A stretch of DNA of 64,000 bases, from positions 7,344 through 71,343 of the forward strand of contig JAVVWR010000005.1 in assembly GCA_036652035.1 (NCBI GenBank), in the 5' to 3' direction. The DNA is from JAEZVV01 sp036652035. Lineage in GTDB: Bacteria; Pseudomonadota; Gammaproteobacteria; Burkholderiales; Burkholderiaceae_F. The first letter of the stretch is position 1; the number at the start of each line of letters is the position of its first letter. This document shows positions 53,654 to 61,795 of the stretch, piece after piece. The position numbers and the translations under genes were made by a program. The notes under the pieces were generated by a model that had not been told where the DNA came from, made no database searches, and was given only the letters and a program-made list of their open reading frames with translations.

Positions 53654-55400
53654 GACTGTCCTTCGCGTGAGTAAGGGCATGGAGCTCGGCGTCGATCCGC
53701 GCATCGAGCGCGGCAAAGGCGTCGAGCTCTTGGTTGCCGATGTCGTCGCCCATGCGGCGCAGCGCGCGCACGCAGGGCAGTTGAGCGATCTTCTCGGGCT
53801 TGGCCTCGAGCTCGAGCGCGGCCAGCGCCAGATCGGAAAAGCGCGCGAGCAGCTTCATCATCGCCGCCTGCTTGGCCGGGGCGGCCACCCGGTCCTTCTC
53901 CGAGAAGGCCGACTGCCGCAGAAAGGCGTCGTTGACGATCTCGGCCACCAGCAGCGTCAACTGCTGGCGCGGTGGCAGAGCGTCGCGGCCGATGATGCGC
54001 GCCATGCGTTCCAAGCGGGCCTGCTCGTCGAGCAGCGCCAGAAAGCGGGTTCTCAGCTCGGCCCAGTGGGCATTGCCTTGTTCGCTCCACCAGGCCGAAA
54101 AAAGCCGTGCGTCTTCCGAATAGGAAGAGAGCGGGTGGATCGCCGGGTAGAAGCGCGCCTGCGCGCGTTTGACGTCGAGCGCCCAGAAACTGCGCACAAA
54201 GCGCTTGGTGTGGCTGGTCACCGGCTCCGAGAAATCACCCGAAGGCGGGCTGATCGCCCCTATCACGGTCACGCTGCCGGTGGCGCCAGCGAGTGTCTCG
54301 ACCACCGCCGCGCGCTCGTAGAAATCGGCCAGCCGGCTCGACAGATACGCCGGGTAGCCGCCCTCGCCGGGCAGCTCGCCAAAGCGGCCCGAAACCTCGC
54401 GCAGCGCCTCGGCCCAGCGGCTGGTCGAGTCGGCCATCAGCGCTACGTGCAGCCCCTGGTCGCGGAAGTACTCGGCCACCGTGATTGCGCTGTAGATGCT
54501 CGCCTCGCGCGCGGCCACCGGCATGTTCGAGGTGTTGGCGATGATCACCGTGCGCTCCATCAGCGAGCGCCCGGTGCGCGGGTCTTCCAGTTGCGGGAAC
54601 TCGGAGAGCAGGCCCGCCATCTCGTTGCCGCGCTCGCCGCAGCCCAGATACACGATCACGTCGGCATTGCAGCCCTTGGCAAGCGTCTCAAGCAACACGG
54701 TCTTGCCGGTGCCAAAGCCGCCCGGGATTGCCGCCTTGCCGCCCAGCGCCACGGGAAAGAGCGAATCCAGAATCCGCTGCCCGGTCACCAGCGGCGTGTT
54801 GCTCGCGATTCGCCGCCGCACCGGCCGTGGCTCGCGCACCGGCCAGCGGGTGCTCATCGCCAAGTCGTGCTCGGCGCCACCGGCGTCGCGCAGGCGGCAG
54901 ACCATCACGTCGTCGCGTGCCGGCCCGCGTGCGGCAATGTCGATCACCGTGCCATCTCTGTGCGGCGGCACCAAACAGGCTTGGGCGCGCAGCACCGGGT
55001 CGTGCGCATGGCCGAAGACCGCCCCGCCGGCCAGCTGCGCTCCGATGCTCACGGCTGGAACGAATTCGAACTCGCGCGGCGGCAAGGGCCGCAGGCCGGG
55101 CTGGATCGTGTTGCTGCCCGTGTCTTGCAGCGGTCGCAGCAGGCCGTCGAAGATCCCGCCCAAAAGCCCCGGCCCGAGCGGAATCGCCAGTGGCAATCCG
55201 TCGCCGACCACCTGGGTTCCGGGGCGCAGGCCGGCGGTGTCTTCGTAGACCTGGACCAGGATCTCGTCGCCGTCGAGGCGAACCACCTCGCCCAGCAATT
55301 CGCGCGGCCCGACCCGCACCGCTTCTCGCATCGAAAAGGCGTCGCTGGTGTGGGCGCGCAACACCGGCCCGCTGATCCGGCGCACCGTGGCGGTCTTCAT
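53631..55400 (-). CDS. V/A-type ATPase subunit A (catalytic)
   Basis: This is the 589-residue catalytic subunit. Walker A is GGFGTGKT at residues 227-234, followed by CGERGNEMAGLLSEFPQL (catalytic Glu), MADSTSRWAEALREVSGR and LPGEGGYPAYLSSRLA. The V-type non-homologous insertion (about 110-190) is present, which separates it from F-type beta. Start MKTATVRRISGPVL at 55400 overlaps the E gene by 4 bases. The catalytic residues visible are intact, so the enzyme should be active. The direction, synthesis or pumping, cannot be read from the sequence. Confidence 0.96.
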   Translation of the reverse strand: MKTATVRRISGPVLRAHTSDAFSMREAVRVGPRELLGEVVRLDGDEILVQVYEDTAGLRPGTQVVGDGLPLAIPLGPGLLGGIFDGLLRPLQDTGSNTIQPGLRPLPPREFEFVPAVSIGAQLAGGAVFGHAHDPVLRAQACLVPPHRDGTVIDIAARGPARDDVMVCRLRDAGGAEHDLAMSTRWPVREPRPVRRRIASNTPLVTGQRILDSLFPVALGGKAAIPGGFGTGKTVLLETLAKGCNADVIVYLGCGERGNEMAGLLSEFPQLEDPRTGRSLMERTVIIANTSNMPVAAREASIYSAITVAEYFRDQGLHVALMADSTSRWAEALREVSGRFGELPGEGGYPAYLSSRLADFYERAAVVETLAGATGSVTVIGAISPPSGDFSEPVTSHTKRFVRSFWALDVKRAQARFYPAIHPLSSYSEDARLFSAWWSEQGNAHWAELRTRFLALLDEQARLERMARIIGRDALPPRQQLTLLVAEIVNDAFLRQSAFSEKDRVAAPAKQAAMMKLLARFSDLALAALELEAKPEKIAQLPCVRALRRMGDDIGNQELDAFAALDARIDAELHALTHAKDSHATAPAG

Positions 55401-56002
55401 GAGGTCTCCTGCAAGAGCTCGAGCAGACGGCTGCCGATCGCGGCGCGGTCGGCCAAGAGCCCGTCCGCCGTGCCGTCGACCACATTGCCGCCGGCGCGCA
55501 GCTTGATGCCGGCGCCCATCGCCGGATCGGCGCTGAAATCCAGGGCCACGCCGGCCGCGGCAGCCCGATCGGCCAGCAGACGGCGGTCGTCGGCGCCCAA
55601 GGCCGTGCCGTGAACCACGGTCCAGGCGCCGGGGGCGAGCCCCGCCCGCGCGGCTGCAAACACATGCCGCAACCAGTCGGCGCGGGCGGCGGGCTGCGAC
55701 CAGCGCTGGGCCAACACGTCGGGCAGGCGCTGCCAGGCCAGGGCGAGCAGGCGGGTGTGAGTCTGCTGCTGGTGCTGGCGCTCCTCGTTGGCCAGGCGCG
55801 CCGCGGCCGCTGCGAGCAACTGACTGCGGCGGCGGCGCTCGTCGGCGAGCGTGGCCTGGGTTCTCTGGCGTGCCGCGTGGCGAGCTTGGGCGAGGATCTC
55901 GGCCGAACGCGCGGCGGCTTCTTGTGCGAGCGCGCTGCACTGGGCGTCGCGGTCGGCGCGCACCAGATCGATCAGGGCTTTCATCGGGCGCTCGACACTC
56001 AT
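55397..56002 (-). CDS. V/A-type ATPase subunit E (peripheral stalk)
   Basis: This is a 201-residue protein with a long Ala/Arg/Gln-rich N-terminal helix (about 10-95), typical of the peripheral-stalk E subunit. A small globular C-terminal domain with IKLRAGGNVVDGTADGLL follows, matching the GG-V-D-T-L motif of E subunits. An alternative ATG six codons on is possible. It overlaps F upstream and A downstream by 4 bases each. Sequence similarity is weak outside the C-terminal motif; position is decisive. Confidence 0.85.
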   Translation of the reverse strand: MSVERPMKALIDLVRADRDAQCSALAQEAAARSAEILAQARHAARQRTQATLADERRRRSQLLAAAAARLANEERQHQQQTHTRLLALAWQRLPDVLAQRWSQPAARADWLRHVFAAARAGLAPGAWTVVHGTALGADDRRLLADRAAAAGVALDFSADPAMGAGIKLRAGGNVVDGTADGLLADRAAIGSRLLELLQETS

Positions 56003-56295
56003 GCCTCGATTCCCAGTTGGCGTCGCAGATGCGTGGCCGGGTCGGGCAGCTCGACTCGCGCCAGAAGGTCGGGCACCAGCACCGTGATGGGGCTGGCGGC
56101 TGCCAGCGCGGGTTCGAGCAGAACGGCCGGGATGCGGGTGGCGATCTCGGCCGACACCAGCACCAGACTGGCGTGCGCGCGCGCCTGGACAAGAGCGGCG
56201 GCTTCTTCACCGATCGCCGGGGTCATGAGCTCGAGCCCGGCGAGCCCAAAGCCCGCCGCGGCCACCTCATCGCCGATGTAGACGGGGAGCGGCAT
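55999..56295 (-). CDS. V/A-type ATPase subunit F
   Basis: This is a 98-residue small subunit that sits on the central stalk with D. It starts MPLPVYIGDEVAAAGFGLAG, the usual F opening (x-YIGDE-x2-A-GF-L-G), and contains LVLVSAEIATRIP. The open frame upstream runs back into the K gene in another frame and is not coding. It lies 5 bases after K and overlaps E by 4 bases. Confidence 0.88.
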   Translation of the reverse strand: MPLPVYIGDEVAAAGFGLAGLELMTPAIGEEAAALVQARAHASLVLVSAEIATRIPAVLLEPALAAASPITVLVPDLLARVELPDPATHLRRQLGIEA

Positions 56296-56300
56296 GAACG

Positions 56301-56660
56301 TCAGGCCAGGCGGTTGAGGATCAGGATCGAGACGATCAGCCCGTAGATCGCAATCCCCTCGGCCAGGCCAACGAAGATCAGCAGGCGGCCAAAGAGCTCG
56401 GGCTTTTCGGCCAGAGCGCCGATCGCGGCGGTGCCGACCTTGGCCACGGCATAGCCGGCCGCGAGCGATGACAGGGCGGTGGCGGCGGCCGCCGCCGCGA
56501 ACGCCCAACCGGCTCCTTCGGGTAGCGCGGCGGCGGGACCGGCTGCCAGTGCCGTCTGCACGGTGAGCAACACGGCGGTGCCGGCGGCGGCGAGCACCGC
56601 GGTCAGCGCCAGCAGGGCCACCAGCGCGCGAGACGCCGGACGCGAGGCGAGAGTCTTCAT
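56301..56660 (-). CDS. V/A-type ATPase subunit K (membrane rotor ring proteolipid)
   Basis: This is a 119-residue proteolipid. A first hydrophobic segment (about 12-40) ending TALAAG looks like a cleavable signal peptide, as in the Thermus K subunit. A single hairpin of two transmembrane helices follows (about 52-83 and 89-116). The ion-binding Glu is E101 in FVGLAEGIAIYGLI. No Gln or Ser/Thr ligands typical of sodium-binding rotors are seen beside it, so protons are the more likely coupling ion. An AGGAG site precedes the ATG at 56660. Confidence 0.88.
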   Translation of the reverse strand: MKTLASRPASRALVALLALTAVLAAAGTAVLLTVQTALAAGPAAALPEGAGWAFAAAAAATALSSLAAGYAVAKVGTAAIGALAEKPELFGRLLIFVGLAEGIAIYGLIVSILILNRLA

Positions 56661-56677
56661 CGAGTTCTCCTGGGTCG

Positions 56678-58498
56678 TCAGTCGGGATCGGGAAAGGAAA
56701 ACGAAGGGGGCGCCGGCAGCGGATGGAACACCCGGCCGCCGCCGTGCAGAAAGCGGGTGAAGAACTCGAACAGCACGAGACGGGTGGTCTGGATGCTCAC
56801 CACCATGGCTTCGATCACGATCACCGCCAGGTTGCCGATCAGCATCACCAGCCACCAGGCAAAGACGTTGGGAGTCGAGTCGGCCAGAGCGACGATGGCC
56901 GACGACAGCCCCGCGTGAGCCAGGGCAAAGGCGCCGACCCGGGCAAAGGACAAGGTATTGATCAGAAGCTGCAAGGTTTTTTCGATCAGCTCGCCGACCG
57001 CGGCACCCGCGGCCGCGGCGCGCCCGGCGTGAAGCACGTGACCGATCACAAAGGCGACCGTCCCCACGGCGGCCAAGCCGATCCAGCTGAGGTTGAAAAA
57101 GCTGCCAAGCAGGCCGCCGTAGACCGCCATCAGCCCCATGTCTTCGCCCATGAAGCGCGCCCATTCGCCGCGCCAATACGAAGCCAGGGCGCCGAGCAAG
57201 AGGCCGGCGGCGAGCAGGACCGCGCCGCCCAGCACCGGGACGGTGAGCAGTTCGAGCGGATGAGAGAGCGGGTGCATCCACAGTGCGGCAATCCAATCCT
57301 CGCGGCAGAAGACCGAGCCAAAGAGCAGGCCGAAAACCGCCGAGCTCAAACCGCCCGCGATCAGGAGCGGCGCGATCGAGAAGCGCTTGCGATAAACGAA
57401 GGCCAGGGCGGCGATCGTCAGGCCGTGGCCCAGGTCGCCGAACATGAAACCAAAGATCAGCGGCACCACCAGGGCGAGCAGAACGCTGGGGTCGGCCTCG
57501 TCGGTGGCGGGCATGCCGAGCGCGCGCGGGAAGATCTCGAAGGGCCGCGCCCAGGCAGGGTTGGCGAGCAGCAGCGGGGCGCGCAGCCCGCGCGGCGCGC
57601 GCGGGAAATGAAGCAGGGCGCGCGCCTGGCAGCGCTCGATCGCCGGCTGCAAGGCGCGGCCGTCGAAGTCGCTGGTCCAGCCCGTGACCCAGTTGAAATG
57701 TTCGCCCGACTCCAGCCCGTGAACGTTGCGCATCAGCCATTGCAGGCGATAGAGATCGCCCAGCGCCGCGCGAATTCCAAGCCGCTGGTTGATCGCCTCG
57801 AACTCGGCGGCACGGATCTTGGCCTCGTGCGCGAGTTCGGCCCGGCGGCGGGCGATGGTGTCGCGGTTGAGCGCCGCGGTGGGCGTGAGCCAGGCCGGAA
57901 TCGGGTGGACCCGGCCCTTCATGGCGGTCGCTTCGCGGGCGAGCGAATCGAGCTCGCTGGCGGTGCCCACCGCGAACGCGAAGCTGGCGTGAGCGGTGGG
58001 CACCTGACGCACGATCGCCTGCGTTGATTCGGGCGCGAGCTCGGGCGGGTATTCGATCAACAAGACCCGGGCGAGCGGGCCGGCCGCACCGAAGGCGGCC
58101 AGATCGAGCGGCGAATCGCCCAGCGCGGCCAGTACCTTGGACCAGCGCTCGAGCTCTTCGCGCTCGGCCTGCGCCTGCTGACTGGCCACGATCAGCGGTT
58201 CGGCTTGCGCCCCCCACTGCTGCAGCTGCTCGATCGCCCGGGTCAGGGTGATCGCTGGCGGCGCGGGAACTGCGCCGGGGGCCAGCCCGTCGCTCGGCCA
58301 GTAGGCCGAATAACGCAAGGCGAGCTCGGCGCCGCGCGCCAGCCAGGGCTGGAGTTCGGCCAGCGAGCTGGGCAGCGCGCTCGGAACGCGGGATTCGAGC
58401 TCGACCCTGCCGGTGGCGGCGAGCGCTTCGAGCAGCAGGGCGCAGTCGTCGCGAGCGACCAGCACTTCGAACCAGCGGGCCGGGCGCGGTCGCATCAT
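56678..58498 (-). CDS. V/A-type ATPase subunit I (membrane stator, a-subunit)
   Basis: This is a 606-residue subunit. The soluble half (about 1-330) is rich in helices and holds the stalk-binding lobes. The membrane half (about 335-590) has about seven or eight transmembrane segments, opening VVPLIFGFMFGDLGHGLTIA, the most conserved stretch of the family. It includes LINTLSFARVGAFALAHAGL, whose Arg should face the rotor carboxylate. The start at 58498 (MMRPRPARW) overlaps subunit C by 4 bases; the longer open frame runs through C and G in another frame. Confidence 0.94.
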   Translation of the reverse strand: MMRPRPARWFEVLVARDDCALLLEALAATGRVELESRVPSALPSSLAELQPWLARGAELALRYSAYWPSDGLAPGAVPAPPAITLTRAIEQLQQWGAQAEPLIVASQQAQAEREELERWSKVLAALGDSPLDLAAFGAAGPLARVLLIEYPPELAPESTQAIVRQVPTAHASFAFAVGTASELDSLAREATAMKGRVHPIPAWLTPTAALNRDTIARRRAELAHEAKIRAAEFEAINQRLGIRAALGDLYRLQWLMRNVHGLESGEHFNWVTGWTSDFDGRALQPAIERCQARALLHFPRAPRGLRAPLLLANPAWARPFEIFPRALGMPATDEADPSVLLALVVPLIFGFMFGDLGHGLTIAALAFVYRKRFSIAPLLIAGGLSSAVFGLLFGSVFCREDWIAALWMHPLSHPLELLTVPVLGGAVLLAAGLLLGALASYWRGEWARFMGEDMGLMAVYGGLLGSFFNLSWIGLAAVGTVAFVIGHVLHAGRAAAAGAAVGELIEKTLQLLINTLSFARVGAFALAHAGLSSAIVALADSTPNVFAWWLVMLIGNLAVIVIEAMVVSIQTTRLVLFEFFTRFLHGGGRVFHPLPAPPSFSFPDPD

Positions 58499-59253
58499 GA
58501 GGCAAAGCTCCGCGCCGGCAGGGCCAGGCGCAGGACCAGCTCGCCGCGCAAGCGGTCGAGGTCGAGCGCCATCAGACCCAGGTAGGCAAAAGCGGCCATC
58601 GGCTCGATCGCATGGCGACGGAAACTCGCGAGCAGGCGCGCGTCGAAGACGCGGCGCAGCCGCAGGCCGTCGGGGCCGGCGACCACCACCGAGCGGCTCA
58701 TGTAATCGCCGATCAAGCGCGTGACCGCTTGCCGCGCGACGGCTTGGCGCGCGGCGGGCGGCAAGCGGCGCAGCCATTCGTCGCCCCAGGCCTGAGCCAA
58801 CAGCGCAGGCTGCGCCAGAGCGGCGGCGAGCGGCGCGAATTCGTGCCCTGACGGAATGCTGCGGCGATCGGCATCGAGCAATTCGCGGTAACGCGGTTCG
58901 GCACGCATCCAGTCGGCGGGGCGCCGGCCTTCGGCCCAGTGACGCAGCCAGGGCAGCTCGGGCAGGACGCCGCACCACTGCAGGGCGGGGCGCCACGCCT
59001 GCGGCATCCATAGAGCGACCTCGGCGACTACGCCACGCCAATAGGCACGCAGGACGGCTTCGACCGCGTGGATCGAGCGGCGGCTGCCCAACTGGGCGAG
59101 CGGCGCCTGCAGGCTGGTGTCGCGCGCCAGATCGATCAAGGCCTCGGCTTCGCGGGCGTGCTCGATCGCGGTCCAGACCGCCTCGCCGGGGCGGCGGCCG
59201 ATGCGCGCCTGCATCCGCGCCTGGGCGTACTCGAGGCTGCCGACCGGAATCAT
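58495..59253 (-). CDS. V/A-type ATPase subunit C-like (AC39/d type)
   Basis: This 252-residue, mostly helical protein is shorter than the usual 320-350 of the family. It begins GSLEYAQARMQARIGRRPGE, comparable with the YxxARxRAM opening of bacterial C subunits, and contains AYLGLMALDLDRLRGELVLR near the end, like the family's C-terminal helix. The C subunit caps the K ring and links it to D and F. Order (G/H-C-I-K-F-E-A-B-D) supports the call; sequence alone is weak. Confidence 0.75.
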   Translation of the reverse strand: MIPVGSLEYAQARMQARIGRRPGEAVWTAIEHAREAEALIDLARDTSLQAPLAQLGSRRSIHAVEAVLRAYWRGVVAEVALWMPQAWRPALQWCGVLPELPWLRHWAEGRRPADWMRAEPRYRELLDADRRSIPSGHEFAPLAAALAQPALLAQAWGDEWLRRLPPAARQAVARQAVTRLIGDYMSRSVVVAGPDGLRLRRVFDARLLASFRRHAIEPMAAFAYLGLMALDLDRLRGELVLRLALPARSFAS

Positions 59254-59594
59254 TCGCGGCCCCCGGTGAGTTCACGGGCCAAGCGATCGATCGCTTGCTG
59301 CAGGCGGGCGAGCTGCGCCGGGTGCTGCGCTGGCGACTCGCGCAGACGGGCCACCTGGCGGTCAACCTCGGCGCTGCGCGTGGCGACTTCACGTTCGATC
59401 GCCAGCCGGCAACGCGCGACACGCGCCTCGGCGCCAGCGGCAATCGCGCGCGCCTGGTGGCGAGCGGCTTCCAGCTGCGCCGCCGCCCGCTCGCCCGCGG
59501 TGATGATGGCGGTTTGTGCCTCTTGTTCGGAGGCAAGCACGCGCGCGATCGCCGCATCGACCTGCGCTGTCGTGTGAGTGTCGGGATGCGCCAC
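59250..59594 (-). CDS. V/A-type ATPase peripheral-stalk G/H-like subunit
   Basis: This is a 114-residue, almost wholly helical, Ala/Glu/Arg-rich protein (VDAAIARVLASEQEAQTAII, GERAAAQLEAARHQARAI). It is the expected build of the stalk partner that forms a coiled coil with subunit E. It is the first gene of the operon and overlaps C by 4 bases. The protein is low in complexity, so the call depends on position. A leftward TATAAG at 59657-59662, 63 bases upstream, is a possible -10 for the operon; no convincing -35 was seen. Confidence 0.7.
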   Translation of the reverse strand: MAHPDTHTTAQVDAAIARVLASEQEAQTAIITAGERAAAQLEAARHQARAIAAGAEARVARCRLAIEREVATRSAEVDRQVARLRESPAQHPAQLARLQQAIDRLARELTGGRE

Positions 59595-59755
59595 GCCTTG
59601 CCCTCCCTAAAGAGATAACTGCAAACGCGCGCCCGCTTCAGCGGCGTTCCCAATTTCTTATAAACGCGAGCCGAGATCAGGGTTTGCCCTAGGACAAATC
59701 GCCCGCGACCCATTGGGTGGGCGCAGGCCCCGTGTTGCGGCGCTGGCAGCGGCGA

Positions 59756-61474
59756 TCAGCCGGTGCGGCGCTGGCGGTGACGCGCCAGATACGCTGGGGT
59801 GCGCGCCTTGCCGAACTTGCGAACGAAGTGGCTGCGCGCGACGTGGTAGCTCGCATCAAAGCCGAAGAAGTTGAGCCGCATGCGATTGAGCTCCTCGGCG
59901 CGATACGCCGCGAGCGGCTTGACCGCCTCATCGGCGGCGCGTTGGCGGGCCTTGTTGCCGATCCGCTCGCCCAGCTCCGAGGCGGCGGCAATGGCCTGCG
60001 CGCGGCGCTTGGCGTGAGCGAGAAATTCGGCCGGGCTGTGGCCAAAGCGGTCATCGAGCAGACCGAGCGCCATCGCCTGCCCGGTGCCCATCGGCAATCT
60101 CAGCTCGGTGATCTGGCGCGCGGCTTGGGCGCCCACGCGGCGTGGCAGGACGTAAGTCCAGTACTCCGAGCCGTAGAGATTGCCCATGCCCTTGTAATGC
60201 GGGTTGAGCACCACGCCCTCGCGCGCCCACACGACATCGGCGGCGAGCGCGAGGAATACCCCGCCCGCGCCCGCGTTGCCCTGGATCGCGGCGATCGTGA
60301 TCTTGTCGGTGGTGGTGAGAAGCTCGAGCACCCCATCGTTGATCGCTTCGATGTTGGCCATCGATTCCTCGGCCGGGTCGGCGGCGGCCTCGATCACGTT
60401 CAAATGCAGGCCGTTGCTCCAGAAGTCGGGGCCGCCCGCCAAGAGCAGCACCCGGGTCGGGCGGCGCTTGGCCCAGCGCAGGGCGGCGGCGAGCCGCCGG
60501 CATTGCGCCGTGCTCATCGCGCCGTTGTAGAAGGCAAAGTGAAGGATGCCCACCTCGCCGTCTTCCTCGTAGCGCAGCTCGCGCCAGGTGGGCAGCGTGG
60601 GCTGGGCGTCGAGCGCGATCGGCGCTTCGGGCAGGGCCGCGGCCAGGTGGCCCAGGGCGAGGGTGGCGGGCACTTTGAAAGGGTGGTCGGGGTCGTCGTC
60701 GCGCTTGAGGCTGGTGATCCAGACCGCGCCGTCGATCGTGGCGCGGCACACCGCTTCGTCGCGCCGCGCGATCAAGGCGCCGGGCGCGCCGTTTAAGTGG
60801 CCTTCGGCGTGAGCGTCGAACAGGTGGACGGCGATCCGGCTCGCACCTTCGCCAATGAAGTCCGCCAGGCCCGGTGTGCCGTCGGCCGAGCGGATTTTTC
60901 TCAGCACGGTGGCGGTGGTATCGCGCTGCCAGTCGATGGCGCGAGCGGTCTGGCGCAGCACGGGCCGCTCGCGGCCCGGCGCGGCGCCTGGCCAGGCGGC
61001 CAGCGGCGTGGGGCGCTCGCCACGCTCGAACTGGCCAATCGCCTCCCACACCGCCGCCACCGCGGCCTGAGTCACTTCCAGTCGGTACAGGCTGCCCTTG
61101 GCGGCGCTGCGCATCGTGAATTCGCGGGTGGCGGCCACGTCGCCCGCGTCAAACTCGGCATCGGCCTGCAAGACGGTGACGCCCCAGCGGCTCTCAGCTT
61201 CGAGCACCGCCCAGTCGAGCGCCGAGGGGCCACGGTCGCCGACGATGCCGGGGTGAACGACCCAGCAGGGCAGGGCACGCCACACGGACTCGGGAATCGC
61301 TCGCTTGAGAAAGGGGGCGATCAGCAGGTCGGGTGCAAAGAGCGCGACGGCCTGCGTGGTGGTCGCGTCGTTGATGTCGAGCTCGAGCGAAACCTCGTGG
61401 CCGCCGGCTTCGAGCTCGACCCACAGGCGTTGCGTCAGGCTGTTGAAGGAATGAGCAAGCAGCAGGATTCGCAT
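59756..61474 (-). CDS. hypX: HypX/HoxX-type hydrogenase maturation protein
   Basis: HypX forms the CO ligand of [NiFe]-hydrogenase from formyl-THF under aerobic conditions. The start MRILLLAHSFNSLTQRLWVE at 61474 gives 572 residues; the longer frame adds an unconserved 65. The N-terminal half (1 to about 260) is a formyl-THF-hydrolase-like domain with CWVVHPGIVGDRGPSALDW and GVTVLQADAEFDAGDV. The C-terminal half (about 290-540) is crotonase-like with AIQGNAGAGGVFLALAADVV and GSEYWTYVLPRRVG. No hydrogenase or other hyp genes are in the window. It lies 161 bases upstream of the ATPase operon on the same strand. Confidence 0.9.
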   Translation of the reverse strand: MRILLLAHSFNSLTQRLWVELEAGGHEVSLELDINDATTTQAVALFAPDLLIAPFLKRAIPESVWRALPCWVVHPGIVGDRGPSALDWAVLEAESRWGVTVLQADAEFDAGDVAATREFTMRSAAKGSLYRLEVTQAAVAAVWEAIGQFERGERPTPLAAWPGAAPGRERPVLRQTARAIDWQRDTTATVLRKIRSADGTPGLADFIGEGASRIAVHLFDAHAEGHLNGAPGALIARRDEAVCRATIDGAVWITSLKRDDDPDHPFKVPATLALGHLAAALPEAPIALDAQPTLPTWRELRYEEDGEVGILHFAFYNGAMSTAQCRRLAAALRWAKRRPTRVLLLAGGPDFWSNGLHLNVIEAAADPAEESMANIEAINDGVLELLTTTDKITIAAIQGNAGAGGVFLALAADVVWAREGVVLNPHYKGMGNLYGSEYWTYVLPRRVGAQAARQITELRLPMGTGQAMALGLLDDRFGHSPAEFLAHAKRRAQAIAAASELGERIGNKARQRAADEAVKPLAAYRAEELNRMRLNFFGFDASYHVARSHFVRKFGKARTPAYLARHRQRRTG

Positions 61475-61795
61475 TGGGCAGGGGTTGGCAGAGGTGCCGG
61501 GCTGAACAGGTTTCGATCCAGCCGCCGGATCGGGGTTTCCGTGGGGCATGACCGATGGTAGGCCAAACCGCGGCGGCTCATGCCGCGGTCGGCTCCAGGC
61601 ATGGGACGGGTGATTGCCCTGATTCCGAGGGAAATCGATGGGCTCGGCTGCGCTAGCGGCCTGACGCATCGCAGCCGAGACCGGCCTTGCGCTGCGTAAG
61701 CTCAGCCCTGCCTCTGAACGCCGAATCGCCGGAATGCTTTCCGGTTAGCAGCAACAGAACACCGGCTTTAGCTTGAACGTCAGGAATACATATCC
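61475..61795. other. Intergenic region between hypX and the amidohydrolase
   Basis: This 321-base divergent spacer has no supportable gene. It holds two short inverted repeats, ACCGCGG/CCGCGGT (61567-61589, 9-base loop) and CCGGAA/TTCCGG (61731-61746), and an AGGAA ribosome site before the amidohydrolase ATG. No convincing sigma70 promoter was recognised for either gene. Confidence 0.6.

Noticed and set aside
53631..55400. A subunit as an F-type beta or flagellar/type III secretion ATPase
   Set aside because: The V-type insertion, the partner B subunit with degenerate P-loop, and I/K/E/F/D neighbours fit only a V/A-type ATPase.
59595..59755. Terminator of hypX or gene in the gap before the ATPase operon
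   Set aside because: No convincing hairpin with T run and no frame with coding character; only a weak -10-like TATAAG was seen.
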